Positions 27,619 through 37,154 of a DNA stretch of 64,000 nt are shown piece after piece; the stretch's first letter is position 1; each line of letters opens with the position of its first letter. Source of the DNA: Rhodoluna limnophila (GTDB lineage: Bacteria > Actinomycetota > Actinomycetes > Actinomycetales > Microbacteriaceae); contig CAMCXL010000004.1 in the NCBI GenBank assembly GCA_945883505.1, positions 62,001 to 126,000 of the forward strand, written 5' to 3'. Under the pieces are notes generated by a model, which worked only from the letters and a program-made list of their open reading frames with translations, did no database searches and had not been told where the DNA came from. Made by a program: the position numbers and the translations under genes.

Positions 27619-29175
27619 CTACTCCCATTCGATGGTGCCAGGTGGCTTTGATGTCACATCAAGCACCACTCGGTTGACACCTTCGACTTCGTTAGTGATG
27701 CGATTAGAAATTCTTGCGAGCAACTCATAGTCCAACCTGGTCCAATCCGCAGTCATGGCATCTTCGCTTGACACAGGTCGCAAAACAATTGGGTGACCGT
27801 AGCTTCTGCCATCGCCTTGAACACCAACTGATCGAACATCGGCAAGCAGTACTACCGGGCATTGCCAAATCTCTCCGTCAAGACCGGCGGCAGAAAGTTC
27901 AAACCTTACAATGGCATCTGCTTTTCTAAGCAGATCCAATCTTTCTTTTGTGACCTCGCCAACGATTCGAATTCCAAGACCGGGACCCGGGAAAGGCTGG
28001 CGCTGAACTATTTCCTCAGGAAGGCCAAGTTCTTTTCCAATGGCTCGAACCTCGTCCTTGAAAAGAGTTCTTAGCGGTTCGACAAGTTCAAACTGGATGT
28101 CCTCTGGTAAACCTCCGACGTTGTGGTGAGATTTGATGCCGGCGGTGACACCGCCGCCCGATTCAACAACGTCTGGATACAAAGTTCCCTGAACCAGGAA
28201 CTTGATTGGTCGATTATCAGCTTTGGCCTCGGCAATCAGCTCGGCCTGGGCCTGCTCAAAAGTTCTTATAAATTCCCGGCCAATAATCTTTCTCTTGGTC
28301 TCAGGATCTGATACCCCGGCCAAGGCGGAAAGAAACTTCTGCTCGGCGTTTACTGTCACTAGTCGGATGCCGGTTGCCGCGACATAGTCGCGCTGCACCT
28401 GCTCGGCTTCGCCTTCACGCAAAAGGCCGTGGTCCACAAACACCGCAACCAACTGGTCCCCAACTGCTTTGTGGACCAGGGCTGCAGCAACAGCTGAGTC
28501 CACCCCGCCGGAGAGACCGCAAATAACTCGGTCGGTTCCGACTTGTTTTTTGATCTTTTCGACCTGCTCGGCGATCACGTTCCCGGAATTCCAGTCGGCC
28601 GGAATTCCGGCTGCGTTGTGTAGAAAGTTTTCTAAAACGTTCTGACCAAACTGCGAGTGCTTAACTTCTGGGTGCCACTGCACTCCATAAATCTTTTTTG
28701 AAACCGAGGCAAAGGCTGCAACCGGTGTCGTCTCGGTCGAGGCTAAAACTTCAAATCCGGCAGGGGCTTTAACAACCTGATCTCCGTGGCTCATCCAGCA
28801 GGTTTGGGACTCGGGCTGACCGGCCAAAATTTCACCGGCTGCAGATACCTTCAAATCAGTTTTGCCATACTCGCGCTTACCGGTTTTATCAACCTGTCCA
28901 CCGAGCAAACTGGCAAGGGTTTGGAAGCCGTAGCAGATTCCAAGAATTGGAATTCCAAGTTCTAGAATTTTTTTATCAAACTGAGGAGACCCTGGCTCGT
29001 AAACACTAGATGGTCCACCGGACAAGATAATTGCAAGTGGTTCTTTAGCCTTGATGTCCTCGCTTGAGATGTTGTGGTGGACAATCTCGGAATAGACACC
29101 GGCTTCGCGCACGCGACGAGCAATCAGTTGCGCATACTGCGCACCGAAGTCAACTACCAGTACCGGACGATTAAT
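27619..29175 (-). CDS. guaA: GMP synthase (glutamine-hydrolysing)
   Basis: GuaA converts XMP to GMP with glutamine and ATP. It has an N-terminal glutamine amidotransferase domain (nucleophile in [18 protein letters not shown]), the PP-loop ATPase ([13 protein letters not shown]) and the dimerisation domain ending [24 protein letters not shown]. The start is unclear. The family N terminus ([14 protein letters not shown]) lies just after an ATT at 29175 that overlaps the upstream stop as ATTAA, with GGTGG before it. The other in-frame options are a TTG at 29217 and the track's ATG at 29277, both deep inside the DUF3817 gene and without a ribosome-binding site. From ATT the length is 518, normal for GuaA. 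Confidence 0.93.
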   Translation of the reverse strand: MNRPVLVVDFGAQYAQLIARRVREAGVYSEIVHHNISSEDIKAKEPLAIILSGGPSSVYEPGSPQFDKKILELGIPILGICYGFQTLASLLGGQVDKTGKREYGKTDLKVSAAGEILAGQPESQTCWMSHGDQVVKAPAGFEVLASTETTPVAAFASVSKKIYGVQWHPEVKHSQFGQNVLENFLHNAAGIPADWNSGNVIAEQVEKIKKQVGTDRVICGLSGGVDSAVAAALVHKAVGDQLVAVFVDHGLLREGEAEQVQRDYVAATGIRLVTVNAEQKFLSALAGVSDPETKRKIIGREFIRTFEQAQAELIAEAKADNRPIKFLVQGTLYPDVVESGGGVTAGIKSHHNVGGLPEDIQFELVEPLRTLFKDEVRAIGKELGLPEEIVQRQPFPGPGLGIRIVGEVTKERLDLLRKADAIVRFELSAAGLDGEIWQCPVVLLADVRSVGVQGDGRSYGHPIVLRPVSSEDAMTADWTRLDYELLARISNRITNEVEGVNRVVLDVTSKPPGTIEWE

Positions 29176-29635
29176 TTTTTGCCACCCAACCCACTTCGCA
29201 CATTTGCTCTTCAGCAATTCTGGCGTAGCGGCGCTCGGTATAAAAAGACAGGAATGGGATAATTCCGCCGGAAGCAATGATTAGAAACCTCAGGAAACTC
29301 CAGCGCATCAGGGTCCACATCCGAAAATCGGCGAACAGATACAAAACGTATAACCAACCGTGAATTACCAAAATGCCAACGGTTAGATTCAGCCCAGTTT
29401 CTGGAAGACCCTGACCCTCGTTGACATAGGGCTCCAGGGTGATAAGCCCATTGGGGCCGAAGGCCCAAAGGTCATACCCCACGCTTGCGCCAGAGGTTAC
29501 AACCTCGAGGCGACGAATTCCCCAGGTGATCATCAAAAGTAATAAGAATCCACCGGTAATAAAAGACGAAACCTTGAAAAGCTTCAGGGCCTTCTCAATC
29601 GCAGGCAAAGACGCTGGATTTAGGGGCCTGGACAT
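29171..29635 (-). CDS. DUF3817 membrane protein
   Basis: The 154-residue protein has about three hydrophobic helices and the features of the actinobacterial DUF3817 family: [23 protein letters not shown] near the start, and later [29 protein letters not shown] and [11 protein letters not shown]. Family function is unknown. It lies directly upstream of guaA, and its stop overlaps the likely guaA start. That position next to guaA is, to my knowledge, common in actinobacteria. It has a leaderless-type promoter of its own. Confidence 0.85.
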   Translation of the reverse strand: MSRPLNPASLPAIEKALKLFKVSSFITGGFLLLLMITWGIRRLEVVTSGASVGYDLWAFGPNGLITLEPYVNEGQGLPETGLNLTVGILVIHGWLYVLYLFADFRMWTLMRWSFLRFLIIASGGIIPFLSFYTERRYARIAEEQMCEVGWVAKN

Positions 29636-29642
29636 GCCTCTA

Positions 29643-29648
29643 AGTTTA
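29643..29648 (-). promoter_or_regulatory. Leaderless promoter -10 hexamer (TAAACT) of the DUF3817-guaA unit
   Basis: TAAACT on the minus strand ends 7 bases before the ATG at 29635. GAGG right next to the ATG is too close to act as a ribosome-binding site. Confidence 0.5.
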
Positions 29649-30692
29649 CTTGTTCGGAAGCACCACTACTTTGATGGCCTCTCCTGACAAGACAGCCTCG
29701 ATGCCTTTTTGGACATCGTCCAGTGAAACCTTGGTGGTAATCAGGTCTGCTACCGGAACCTTGCCGGAGGCAATCAGGGCCAGCGCTTGACGGTTATGGG
29801 AAGGCGATGAACCATTAGCTCCCATGAGCATCAGCTCTTTGTAGTGCACGAGGTTGGAGTCGGCTTGGATCATCGGCTTGTCCTTTGGAAGACCTCCGAA
29901 GAAGCTAATTCTTCCACCCGGTCTTGCCATTTCGATTGCCTGCTCCTGAGCCTGACCGGAGGGTGCTGCTGTGATGATTACGGAAGGTCCCTTTCCGTCG
30001 GTTTCTTTTTTGATTATCTCGGCCAGATTTTCGGTTGACATATCTATTGCGCGGTCCGGCTTCACAACATCGGCGGAAAGTTTTAATCTTCCACCGTTGA
30101 TGTCGGCCAAAAATACTTTCTTAGCGCCGAGCGCTCTGGCAAGTCTTACGTGAAGGCAACCAATTGGTCCCGCCCCCATAACCAACACCTCATCGCCTTC
30201 GCCAACTCGAACTAGCTCCTGGGCATTTAGAGCACAAGCCAGCGGTTCAACAACCGATGCTTCCTCGTAAGAAACTCCCTCCGGGATTAGGTTCATGCCG
30301 TCGACTCGAACTACCTCGTTTGGAACAATCATGTATTCGGCAAAGCCGCCAGGGAATTGATATCCCATGGAAAGTTGATTTGGGCAGATCGTCATCTTGT
30401 CAGCCAGGCACGCCCAGCAGCTGCCGCAAGGAATTGCCGCTATAACTTGAACGCGGTCCCCGACTTTTACCGAGCTCACATTTTCGCCCACCGTTACTAC
30501 TTCGCCGGCTATTTCGTGACCGATGATTTGCGGTGGGGTAAGGCGAGGGTGACCGTGATTAAAAATCTTGGCGTCGGTGCCACATGTGGCACAAGCGTGG
30601 ATACGCAGCTTTACTTCGCCTGGTCCAGCCTCTGGTTCCGGAACTTGTTCAACCTTTAGATCCTGCGGTCCCCGGTAAATTGCAGCTTTCAC
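29646..30692 (-). CDS. Zinc-dependent medium-chain dehydrogenase, probable hexitol or hexitol-phosphate dehydrogenase
   Basis: The 348-residue protein is a medium-chain dehydrogenase/reductase of the sorbitol/threonine-dehydrogenase type. Catalytic zinc ligands are in CATCGTD and GHEIAGEV, and the structural zinc site is PCGSCWACLADKMTIC. The nucleotide site is VLVMGAGPIG, followed by an acidic residue (ADINGGR), which favours NAD. It is the last gene of the EIIC-EIIB-EIIA operon, with a GTG start and AGGAAGG inside the end of the EIIA gene. The usual short-chain mannitol-1-phosphate dehydrogenase (MtlD) is absent. This enzyme probably oxidises the imported hexitol phosphate, as GatD does for galactitol-1-phosphate. 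The substrate is inferred. Confidence 0.85.
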   Translation of the reverse strand: MKAAIYRGPQDLKVEQVPEPEAGPGEVKLRIHACATCGTDAKIFNHGHPRLTPPQIIGHEIAGEVVTVGENVSSVKVGDRVQVIAAIPCGSCWACLADKMTICPNQLSMGYQFPGGFAEYMIVPNEVVRVDGMNLIPEGVSYEEASVVEPLACALNAQELVRVGEGDEVLVMGAGPIGCLHVRLARALGAKKVFLADINGGRLKLSADVVKPDRAIDMSTENLAEIIKKETDGKGPSVIITAAPSGQAQEQAIEMARPGGRISFFGGLPKDKPMIQADSNLVHYKELMLMGANGSSPSHNRQALALIASGKVPVADLITTKVSLDDVQKGIEAVLSGEAIKVVVLPNK

Positions 30693-30708
30693 GAGTTTTG
30701 TTGCCTTC

Positions 30709-31134
30709 CTAAAGATTAAGTAGTTCTAGTAGTTCGTTTGTGGAATTGGATTCCATCAGTTGTTTATAAGAGTCCTCGTCAAGAAGTTTCTCAGCTAGGT
30801 TTCCTAGCAGTTCTCCGTGTTCGTCCCCCTTGGCAGCAATGCCAATACACAACCTAACTTGCTCGCCCTCCCACGGAACCTCGTTCTCAAATCGAACTAG
30901 GACCAGCTGAGCGAAATTGACGTACTTCCTTGATGCGTCGGTGCCGTGGGGTAATGCAACGCCCTCCCCCATGAATGACGAAATGATGTTTTCTCTTTCC
31001 ACCATCGCATCCACATACTCTTTCTCCACAGCCCCAAGGCTTAGAAGTAGTTCGCCGCAAAGACGCACGGCCTCCTCTCGCGAGGAGGCCGTGGCGCCTA
31101 AGCGAATTCCGGCCAACTGTAAAAAGTTAGTCAT
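30709..31134 (-). CDS. PTS hexitol (mannitol-type) EIIA component
   Basis: EIIA passes phosphate from HPr to EIIB. The protein matches the mannitol/fructose EIIA fold: NFLQLAGIRLGATASSREEAV, a central EYVDAMVERE..SSFMGEGVALPHGTD with the phosphorylated histidine, and LCIGIAAKGDEH. I prefer the ATG at 31134 (about 141 residues), where the family alignment begins and which overlaps the EIIB stop by 8 bases. The track start at 31152 adds six residues. HPr and enzyme I genes are also in this window near 46 kb. Confidence 0.9.
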   Translation of the reverse strand: MTNFLQLAGIRLGATASSREEAVRLCGELLLSLGAVEKEYVDAMVERENIISSFMGEGVALPHGTDASRKYVNFAQLVLVRFENEVPWEGEQVRLCIGIAAKGDEHGELLGNLAEKLLDEDSYKQLMESNSTNELLELLNL

Positions 31135-31441
31135 CCGAAATATTGTCGCCATTCAAGATGGCGTCAACAACACCTTGGATTCTTGGATCCCCAAGAAACA
31201 TGTCAAACACCACAACTGGCGTATTTGGCATGGTCTGCTTAGCTCGCTCGCCAAGACCTCGGTGGCACAAAACCACGTCGGGACTGGAGTCGGGCAACTG
31301 GTTCACCGGTGAGTGAGTGACTTCGACGCCTTGGGCTTTGAGCTGTTTTGCCAATTGCTTGGCAATCATTACGCTCGAGCCCATGCCGGCTTCGCAAGCC
31401 ACCACTAACTTTTTTACCTTGGATCCGGAAATTGATGACAT
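31127..31441 (-). CDS. PTS hexitol (mannitol-type) EIIB component
   Basis: EIIB receives phosphate on a cysteine and passes it to the sugar as it enters through EIIC. The 104-residue protein has the mannitol-type P-loop VVACEAGMGSSVM near residue 13, where the cysteine is the phosphorylation site. NTPVVVFDMFLGDPRI follows. In many bacteria EIIC, EIIB and EIIA are fused in MtlA; here they are three separate genes in the order C-B-A. EIIB starts 8 bases after the EIIC stop. Confidence 0.92.
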   Translation of the reverse strand: MSSISGSKVKKLVVACEAGMGSSVMIAKQLAKQLKAQGVEVTHSPVNQLPDSSPDVVLCHRGLGERAKQTMPNTPVVVFDMFLGDPRIQGVVDAILNGDNISDD

Positions 31442-31449
31442 GGCTTTTA

Positions 31450-32556
31450 CTAGCCCTTCTTCATCTTCTTGGAGGCGGCTGTTGCACCGGCTAGGTCAGC
31501 GTAGTCATCCTGACGACCGGTCTTTAGTAGCACCCATCCAACTAGGAATGAAACTGTTGCTGATAGCACGATACCCAACAGAACTCCAACGTGGTTTCCT
31601 GGAGGGGTAACAGCTAGCCAAGCGAAGATCGAACCTGGTGATGGTGTTGCAACAAGTCCAGCGCCGGTAACCATGAAGGTTCCAACACCGGTGGCTCCAC
31701 CAGCGATTGCAGCCAGGATCATCTTTGGCTTTAGAAGTACGTAAGGGAAGTAGATCTCGTGGATTCCACCAAGGAAGTGGATCACGATAGCACCTGGAAC
31801 AGATCCGCGAAGAACCTTCGGTCCTGCTAGCCAGAAAGCAACCAAGATTCCAAGACCTGGACCTGGGTTGGTCTCAATCATGAACGCAATTGACTTGCCA
31901 GTTTCGGCGGCTTCTGCAACACCAAGCGGTGCCAAGACTCCAAAGTTAATTGCGTTGTTTAGGAACAGAACCTTAGCTGGCTCAACTAGAAGGGACACTA
32001 GCGGTAGCAATGAGCTATCCACCAGGAACTTCACACCGGCGCCCAAGGTGTCAGAAATTACGGTAACGGCTGGGCCGATTCCGTAGTATCCACCGATTGC
32101 CAGTAGCATTCCGGAGATTCCGAGGCTGAAGTTACCAATCAGCATCTCAAAACCTGCAGGAGTTATTGGGTCTAGGACGTCGTCAATCTTTTTTAGAACC
32201 CATGCAGCCAATGGACCCATAATCATGGCACCAAGGAACATAGGGATGGATGAACCAACGATTACACCCACGGTTGCAACAGCACCGATTACGGCACCGC
32301 GCTGTCCGTGCACCATACGACCACCGGTGTAGGCAATCAGAATGGGAAGGAGGTTGATGATCATTGGGCCAACCATTGAGGAAAGCTGCTCGTTAGGCAA
32401 CCATCCGGTTGGGATAAACAGGGCTGTTAGCAAACCCCAGGCAATGAAGGCTCCAATGTTTGGAATAACCATACCTGCAAGGTTTCCACCCAGCTTTTGG
32501 ACCGCAGCACGCCACCCGGTGTGTGTGCCCGTTCCGCTTGGAATGTAACTACTCAT
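31450..32556 (-). CDS. PTS hexitol (mannitol-type) EIIC permease
   Basis: EIIC is the membrane channel that takes up and phosphorylates the hexitol. The 368-residue protein has about eight to ten membrane segments and the mannitol-family landmarks GGNLAGMVIPNIGAFIAWG near the start, NNAINFGVLAPLG in the middle, and GGIHEIYFPYVLLKP, which carries the essential HE pair. AGAGAGG lies about 12 bases before the ATG. The 138-bp gap to the DeoR gene holds two inverted repeats, so this gene probably heads a regulated operon. Confidence 0.93.
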   Translation of the reverse strand: MSSYIPSGTGTHTGWRAAVQKLGGNLAGMVIPNIGAFIAWGLLTALFIPTGWLPNEQLSSMVGPMIINLLPILIAYTGGRMVHGQRGAVIGAVATVGVIVGSSIPMFLGAMIMGPLAAWVLKKIDDVLDPITPAGFEMLIGNFSLGISGMLLAIGGYYGIGPAVTVISDTLGAGVKFLVDSSLLPLVSLLVEPAKVLFLNNAINFGVLAPLGVAEAAETGKSIAFMIETNPGPGLGILVAFWLAGPKVLRGSVPGAIVIHFLGGIHEIYFPYVLLKPKMILAAIAGGATGVGTFMVTGAGLVATPSPGSIFAWLAVTPPGNHVGVLLGIVLSATVSFLVGWVLLKTGRQDDYADLAGATAASKKMKKG

Positions 32557-32587
32557 TTAGTCGACTACCTCTCTGTAGCTATTTAGG

Positions 32588-32602
32588 TTGAGTTGCACTC
32601 AA
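32588..32602. promoter_or_regulatory. Inverted repeat TTGAGT-TGC-ACTCAA, candidate operator
   Basis: This perfect 6-bp inverted repeat with a 3-base centre lies 32 bp upstream of the EIIC start. DeoR-family repressors bind such repeats, and the regulator gene is adjacent. Its GAGT/ACTC half-sites recur in the second repeat about 70 bp further upstream. Confidence 0.5.
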
Positions 32603-32657
32603 TGAAGATTTGCCCTGCAAAGCAAAAAGCTCTGCCCTGGATTCCATCTTCGTTTCC

Positions 32658-32677
32658 TCGAGTGCTCGCACACTCGA
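32658..32677. promoter_or_regulatory. Inverted repeat TCGAGTG-N6-CACTCGA, second candidate operator
   Basis: A perfect 7-bp inverted repeat with a 6-base centre lies between the deoR-type gene and the EIIC gene. On the plus strand it is followed by TGTTTTTG, but no plus-strand gene ends here, so an operator is more likely than a terminator. Confidence 0.45.
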
Positions 32678-32694
32678 AGTGTTTTTGAAAGTTG

Positions 32695-33453
32695 TCATGC
32701 TAGGACAACCTCAATTCCTTTTTCGCTCAGCGCCTCGACGTGCGCCGGGTCAGCATCGACGTCCGTGACTAACCGGTCGATGTTTTCAAATCCTGCAAAC
32801 AGTGCCGAGTAGCTAGCGCCAAACTTTGAGTTGTCAGCGAGCACGATGGTCTCGGTTGCATTTTGAATCATTACTTTCTTCACAGCCGCCTCGTCTGGAT
32901 CAACAGTTGTGAATCCCGAATCCAAATCAATTCCGTTAGCACCCAGGAATGCAATCTGTGCTTTGTAGCCGAGCAAGTCCGCGACAGTCTTGGATCCAAC
33001 TGAAGATAAAGTCGTGGCCCTGACTCGACCACTGAGGAAAAATACCGGCGTCGATGATTCTCCAATGCGGCTGGCCAAGGAAAGAGAGTTTGTGACAACC
33101 ATGAGCTGCGGTTTGTTGCGAAGGCCCTCAGCTAAAAATTCGGTTGTGGTTCCACCGTCAACAAAAATGCAACCTTCCTCCGGAAGGTACTGGGATGCGA
33201 TTTGCGCGATGCGAAGTTTTTGGTCTGGGTTTCTTCCCTTGCGCTCAGGAAAAGTAAATTCGTGAGAGTAGCGGCTTGCAGCAATTGCGCCACCGTGAAC
33301 TCTTCTAAGTAATCCGCGTCGCTGCAAAACATCTAGATCGCGACGAACGGTTTCAACTGCAACGTTGAGCTTGCCTGCAGCAGCCAGAGCATCAATACGA
33401 CCGTCGAGTTTTGACCACTCAACTAGTTGCATCCTGCGCTCTTCTGCGAGCAT
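32695..33453 (-). CDS. DeoR-family transcriptional regulator
   Basis: The protein has an N-terminal winged helix (about residues 1-58) whose recognition region VAVETVRRDLDVLQRRGLLRRVHGGAI is the DeoR signature. A sugar-phosphate-sensing domain follows, with IFVDGGTTTEFLAEGL and FLGANGIDLDSGFTT. I place the start at the ATG at 33453 (MLAEERRMQLVEW, 252 residues), which matches the family N terminus and has AGGG just before it. The ORF track starts 29 codons upstream. It lies upstream of the hexitol PTS operon on the same strand and is the obvious candidate for its repressor, with a phosphorylated sugar as inducer. Confidence 0.92.
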   Translation of the reverse strand: MLAEERRMQLVEWSKLDGRIDALAAAGKLNVAVETVRRDLDVLQRRGLLRRVHGGAIAASRYSHEFTFPERKGRNPDQKLRIAQIASQYLPEEGCIFVDGGTTTEFLAEGLRNKPQLMVVTNSLSLASRIGESSTPVFFLSGRVRATTLSSVGSKTVADLLGYKAQIAFLGANGIDLDSGFTTVDPDEAAVKKVMIQNATETIVLADNSKFGASYSALFAGFENIDRLVTDVDADPAHVEALSEKGIEVVLA

Positions 33454-33557
33454 CTTTACCCTGTCCGAATCTGCCTGATTCTGTTGCTTTATGACTGATT
33501 TCCAGTAAAAGTAGCAGAGTTTCTGACAAAATGCTGCCAAACAGAAGAATTCGGGCC

Positions 33558-33580
33558 AAAAAAGGCCAAATATTTAGGCC
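33558..33580 (-). terminator. Possible terminator after the guaB-guaB3-SURF1 unit
   Basis: On the minus strand GGCC-TAAATATTT-GGCC is followed by six T residues. The stem is short (4 GC pairs plus two inner A-T pairs across a mismatch) and includes the SURF1 stop codon. Confidence 0.4.
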
Positions 33581-34368
33581 CCGGAGCCGGAAATTTCCCT
33601 AATTCGCTGGTCTTCAACCAGGCGCCACCACAAAAACACGGCAAAAACCCCAAACAAGACCCATTCCACGGCATAGAACAGGGTCAACCAGTTCACCTGA
33701 GTGCCAACCCGCTGGGGAGGTAGCGCGATTCGCTCAAGCCCAAGGCCGGGTTCGGCATCGAGGGCCAAGAAACCAGCGAAGGATTCAACTGGTGGTCCTT
33801 CATACAGGTTCACCAGTTGCGCAAGGGACAGGCTCTCGAGAACGTACGGTTTGTCCGGATCAGAAATTGCAACCGGTCCCTCGGTTTGCAGGTAGCGACC
33901 GGTGGATTCTAAAAATGCTTGCACCAGAATAGATTCTTGAAGTTCGGCTCTTGCCTTCTCGGCCTGTTCCAGTGTGTCTGCATAACCGATTGCCACCGTC
34001 AAAGATCCAGTCGCATCGTCATCGGATAACAGCGCACCGGAATTTGAAATTAACCAAAACCCCTCAACAACTTCGTTGGCTGCTTGCTGCAGCCGGTTAG
34101 AAACAATGAAGACGTTGGACTGATCAATAAAAATGTTTGCCGAAACCAAAACGTTTGCGGCTTCGGCGGTCATCGGTGCCCCGGGAGTTGCAACCTCGTT
34201 CAACACCAGGACTTGCTCGTCTTCTGATTCCGGTTCAATTACGGTGAAGGTTCGATCCAACTGCCACTGCCCCAAAAGCGCAAACACGGCGGCCACGGCA
34301 AGAGAAAAAAATAATCCAGCAATCCACTTCGGTCTTCTCGCAATTGAAAAGAAAGTTGGGTTAGACAT
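33574..34368 (-). CDS. SURF1-family cytochrome oxidase assembly protein
   Basis: SURF1 proteins help assemble heme-copper cytochrome oxidase. The 264-residue protein has the family layout: an N-terminal membrane helix ending in GQWQLDR (about residues 17-38), a long extracytoplasmic part, and a C-terminal helix (NWLTLFYAVEWVLFGVFAVFLWWR, about 220-243) just before the tail. The external part has FIVSNRLQ and GRYLQTEGP where family members have conserved blocks. The ATG overlaps the guaB3 stop by one base. No oxidase genes are in the window, so the functional link is by family only. Confidence 0.85.
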   Translation of the reverse strand: MSNPTFFSIARRPKWIAGLFFSLAVAAVFALLGQWQLDRTFTVIEPESEDEQVLVLNEVATPGAPMTAEAANVLVSANIFIDQSNVFIVSNRLQQAANEVVEGFWLISNSGALLSDDDATGSLTVAIGYADTLEQAEKARAELQESILVQAFLESTGRYLQTEGPVAISDPDKPYVLESLSLAQLVNLYEGPPVESFAGFLALDAEPGLGLERIALPPQRVGTQVNWLTLFYAVEWVLFGVFAVFLWWRLVEDQRIREISGSGA

Positions 34369-35489
34369 TAGCTCTTGTGATATGGAGCCAGCACAACTTC
34401 AACTCGCTGGAATTCCTTTAGGTCTGAGTAGCCAGTTGTTGCCATTGACCGAGCTAGTGCTCCAACGATGTTTGTGACACCGTCTGCAGAAGTTGATGGG
34501 CCGGTAAGAATCTGAGCCAAGCTACCGTTTAGTCCAACCTTGACGCGATTGCCGCGAGGAAGTTCCTGGTGGTAAGCCTCCGCACCCCAGTGCCAGCCAC
34601 GACCTGGAGCATCCTTAGCCCTTGCAAGAATGGAGCCGATCATCACGGCATCTGCTCCACAAGAAATCGCCTTGACTATATCTCCTGAGGTTCCAAGCCC
34701 GCCATCGGCGATGACGTGGACATACCTGCCGCCGGATTCGTCCATGTAGTCTCTTCTGGCCCCGGCAACATCAGCCACAGCGGTGGCCATTGGGGCGTGG
34801 ATGCCAAGTACGGCACGGGTTGTGGTGGCGGCTCCGCCGCCAAATCCAACCAGAACGCCGGCTGCGCCGGTTCTCATCAGGTGAAGAGCTGCTGTGTAGT
34901 TTGCGACCCCTCCAACGATTACTGGGACATCAAGTTCATAGATGAACTTCTTTAGATTCAGCGCTTCGGTTTCTTTGGCAACGTGCTCAGCAGAAACTGT
35001 AGTCCCGCGAATCACAAAAAGATCAACTCCGGCTTTCAGTACGACGTCAGAAAACTGAGCGGTGCGCTGCGGTGACAGTGCCCCTGCCACCACAACTCCC
35101 CCGGCACGAACCTCAGCGATGCGATCACGGATTAGTTCAGGCTTGATTGGCTCTGAGTAAATCTGCTGCATACGAGAGGTGGAATCTTCTTCCGACAACT
35201 TTGAAATTTCATCGAGCAGTTTTTCCGGGTTGTCATACCTGGTCCAAAGACCTTCAAGATCTAAAACACCCAGTCCGCCGAGCTTGCCAATTTCAATTGC
35301 GGTGGCTGGGGAAACAACTGAGTCCATCGGTGCTGCCATGATCGGCATCTTGAATTCGTAGGCATCGATTGACCAACTGGTCGAGACGTCTTTGGGATCA
35401 CGGGTTCTTCTGGTTGGAACAATAGCGATGTCGTCGAAGGCATAAGCGCGCTTGGCGCGCTTATTTCTGCCAATTTCAATTTCAGTCAT
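34368..35489 (-). CDS. guaB3: GuaB3-type IMP dehydrogenase-family protein
   Basis: This 373-residue protein is a CBS-less member of the IMP dehydrogenase family. It has AYAFDDIAIVPTRRTRDP at the N terminus, MPIMAAPMDSVVSP, IADGGLGTSGDIVKAISCGADAVMIGS, and GWHWGAEAYHQELPRG near residue 300. It differs from GuaB in lacking the GSICTT cysteine loop: the equivalent region reads GFGGGAATTTRAVLG. Such paralogues are typical of actinobacteria and cyanobacteria, where GuaB3 can act as an IMP dehydrogenase. It follows guaB by 10 bases. Confidence 0.92.
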   Translation of the reverse strand: MTEIEIGRNKRAKRAYAFDDIAIVPTRRTRDPKDVSTSWSIDAYEFKMPIMAAPMDSVVSPATAIEIGKLGGLGVLDLEGLWTRYDNPEKLLDEISKLSEEDSTSRMQQIYSEPIKPELIRDRIAEVRAGGVVVAGALSPQRTAQFSDVVLKAGVDLFVIRGTTVSAEHVAKETEALNLKKFIYELDVPVIVGGVANYTAALHLMRTGAAGVLVGFGGGAATTTRAVLGIHAPMATAVADVAGARRDYMDESGGRYVHVIADGGLGTSGDIVKAISCGADAVMIGSILARAKDAPGRGWHWGAEAYHQELPRGNRVKVGLNGSLAQILTGPSTSADGVTNIVGALARSMATTGYSDLKEFQRVEVVLAPYHKS

Positions 35490-35499
35490 GGGTCACTTT

Positions 35500-37014
<1,515 letters not shown>

Positions 37015-37092
37015 TCACTGAGAGCTGAATAAGAGGTAAGCCTCAAGTCTAGCTTTTTTTGGACCCCTAAAGACAGTGCTATTCTTTGGTGA

Positions 37093-37135
37093 ACCCTAAA
37101 ACTCAAGGGTAGTAAGCCATAGGCAAGGTTGCCTA
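37093..37135 (+). promoter_or_regulatory. Two stem-loops in the livH leader
   Basis: Between a TATTCT -10-like box (37080-37085) and the livH ribosome-binding site lie two small hairpins. ACCCT-N8-AGGGT spans 37093-37110, and TAGGCA-AGGT-TGCCTA spans 37120-37135. A structured leader of about 65 bases is likely. I do not recognise a known riboswitch. Confidence 0.4.
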
Positions 37136-37154
37136 GAAACGACTTGGAGGCACT

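Noticed and set aside
32658-32690. Hairpin plus T-run read as a plus-strand terminator
   Set aside because: No plus-strand gene ends nearby; the inverted repeat fits better as an operator of the adjacent DeoR regulator.
33454-33540. N-terminal extension of the DeoR regulator
   Set aside because: DeoR proteins begin close to the helix-turn-helix; the extra residues are Cys/Tyr/Phe-rich and unlike the family.
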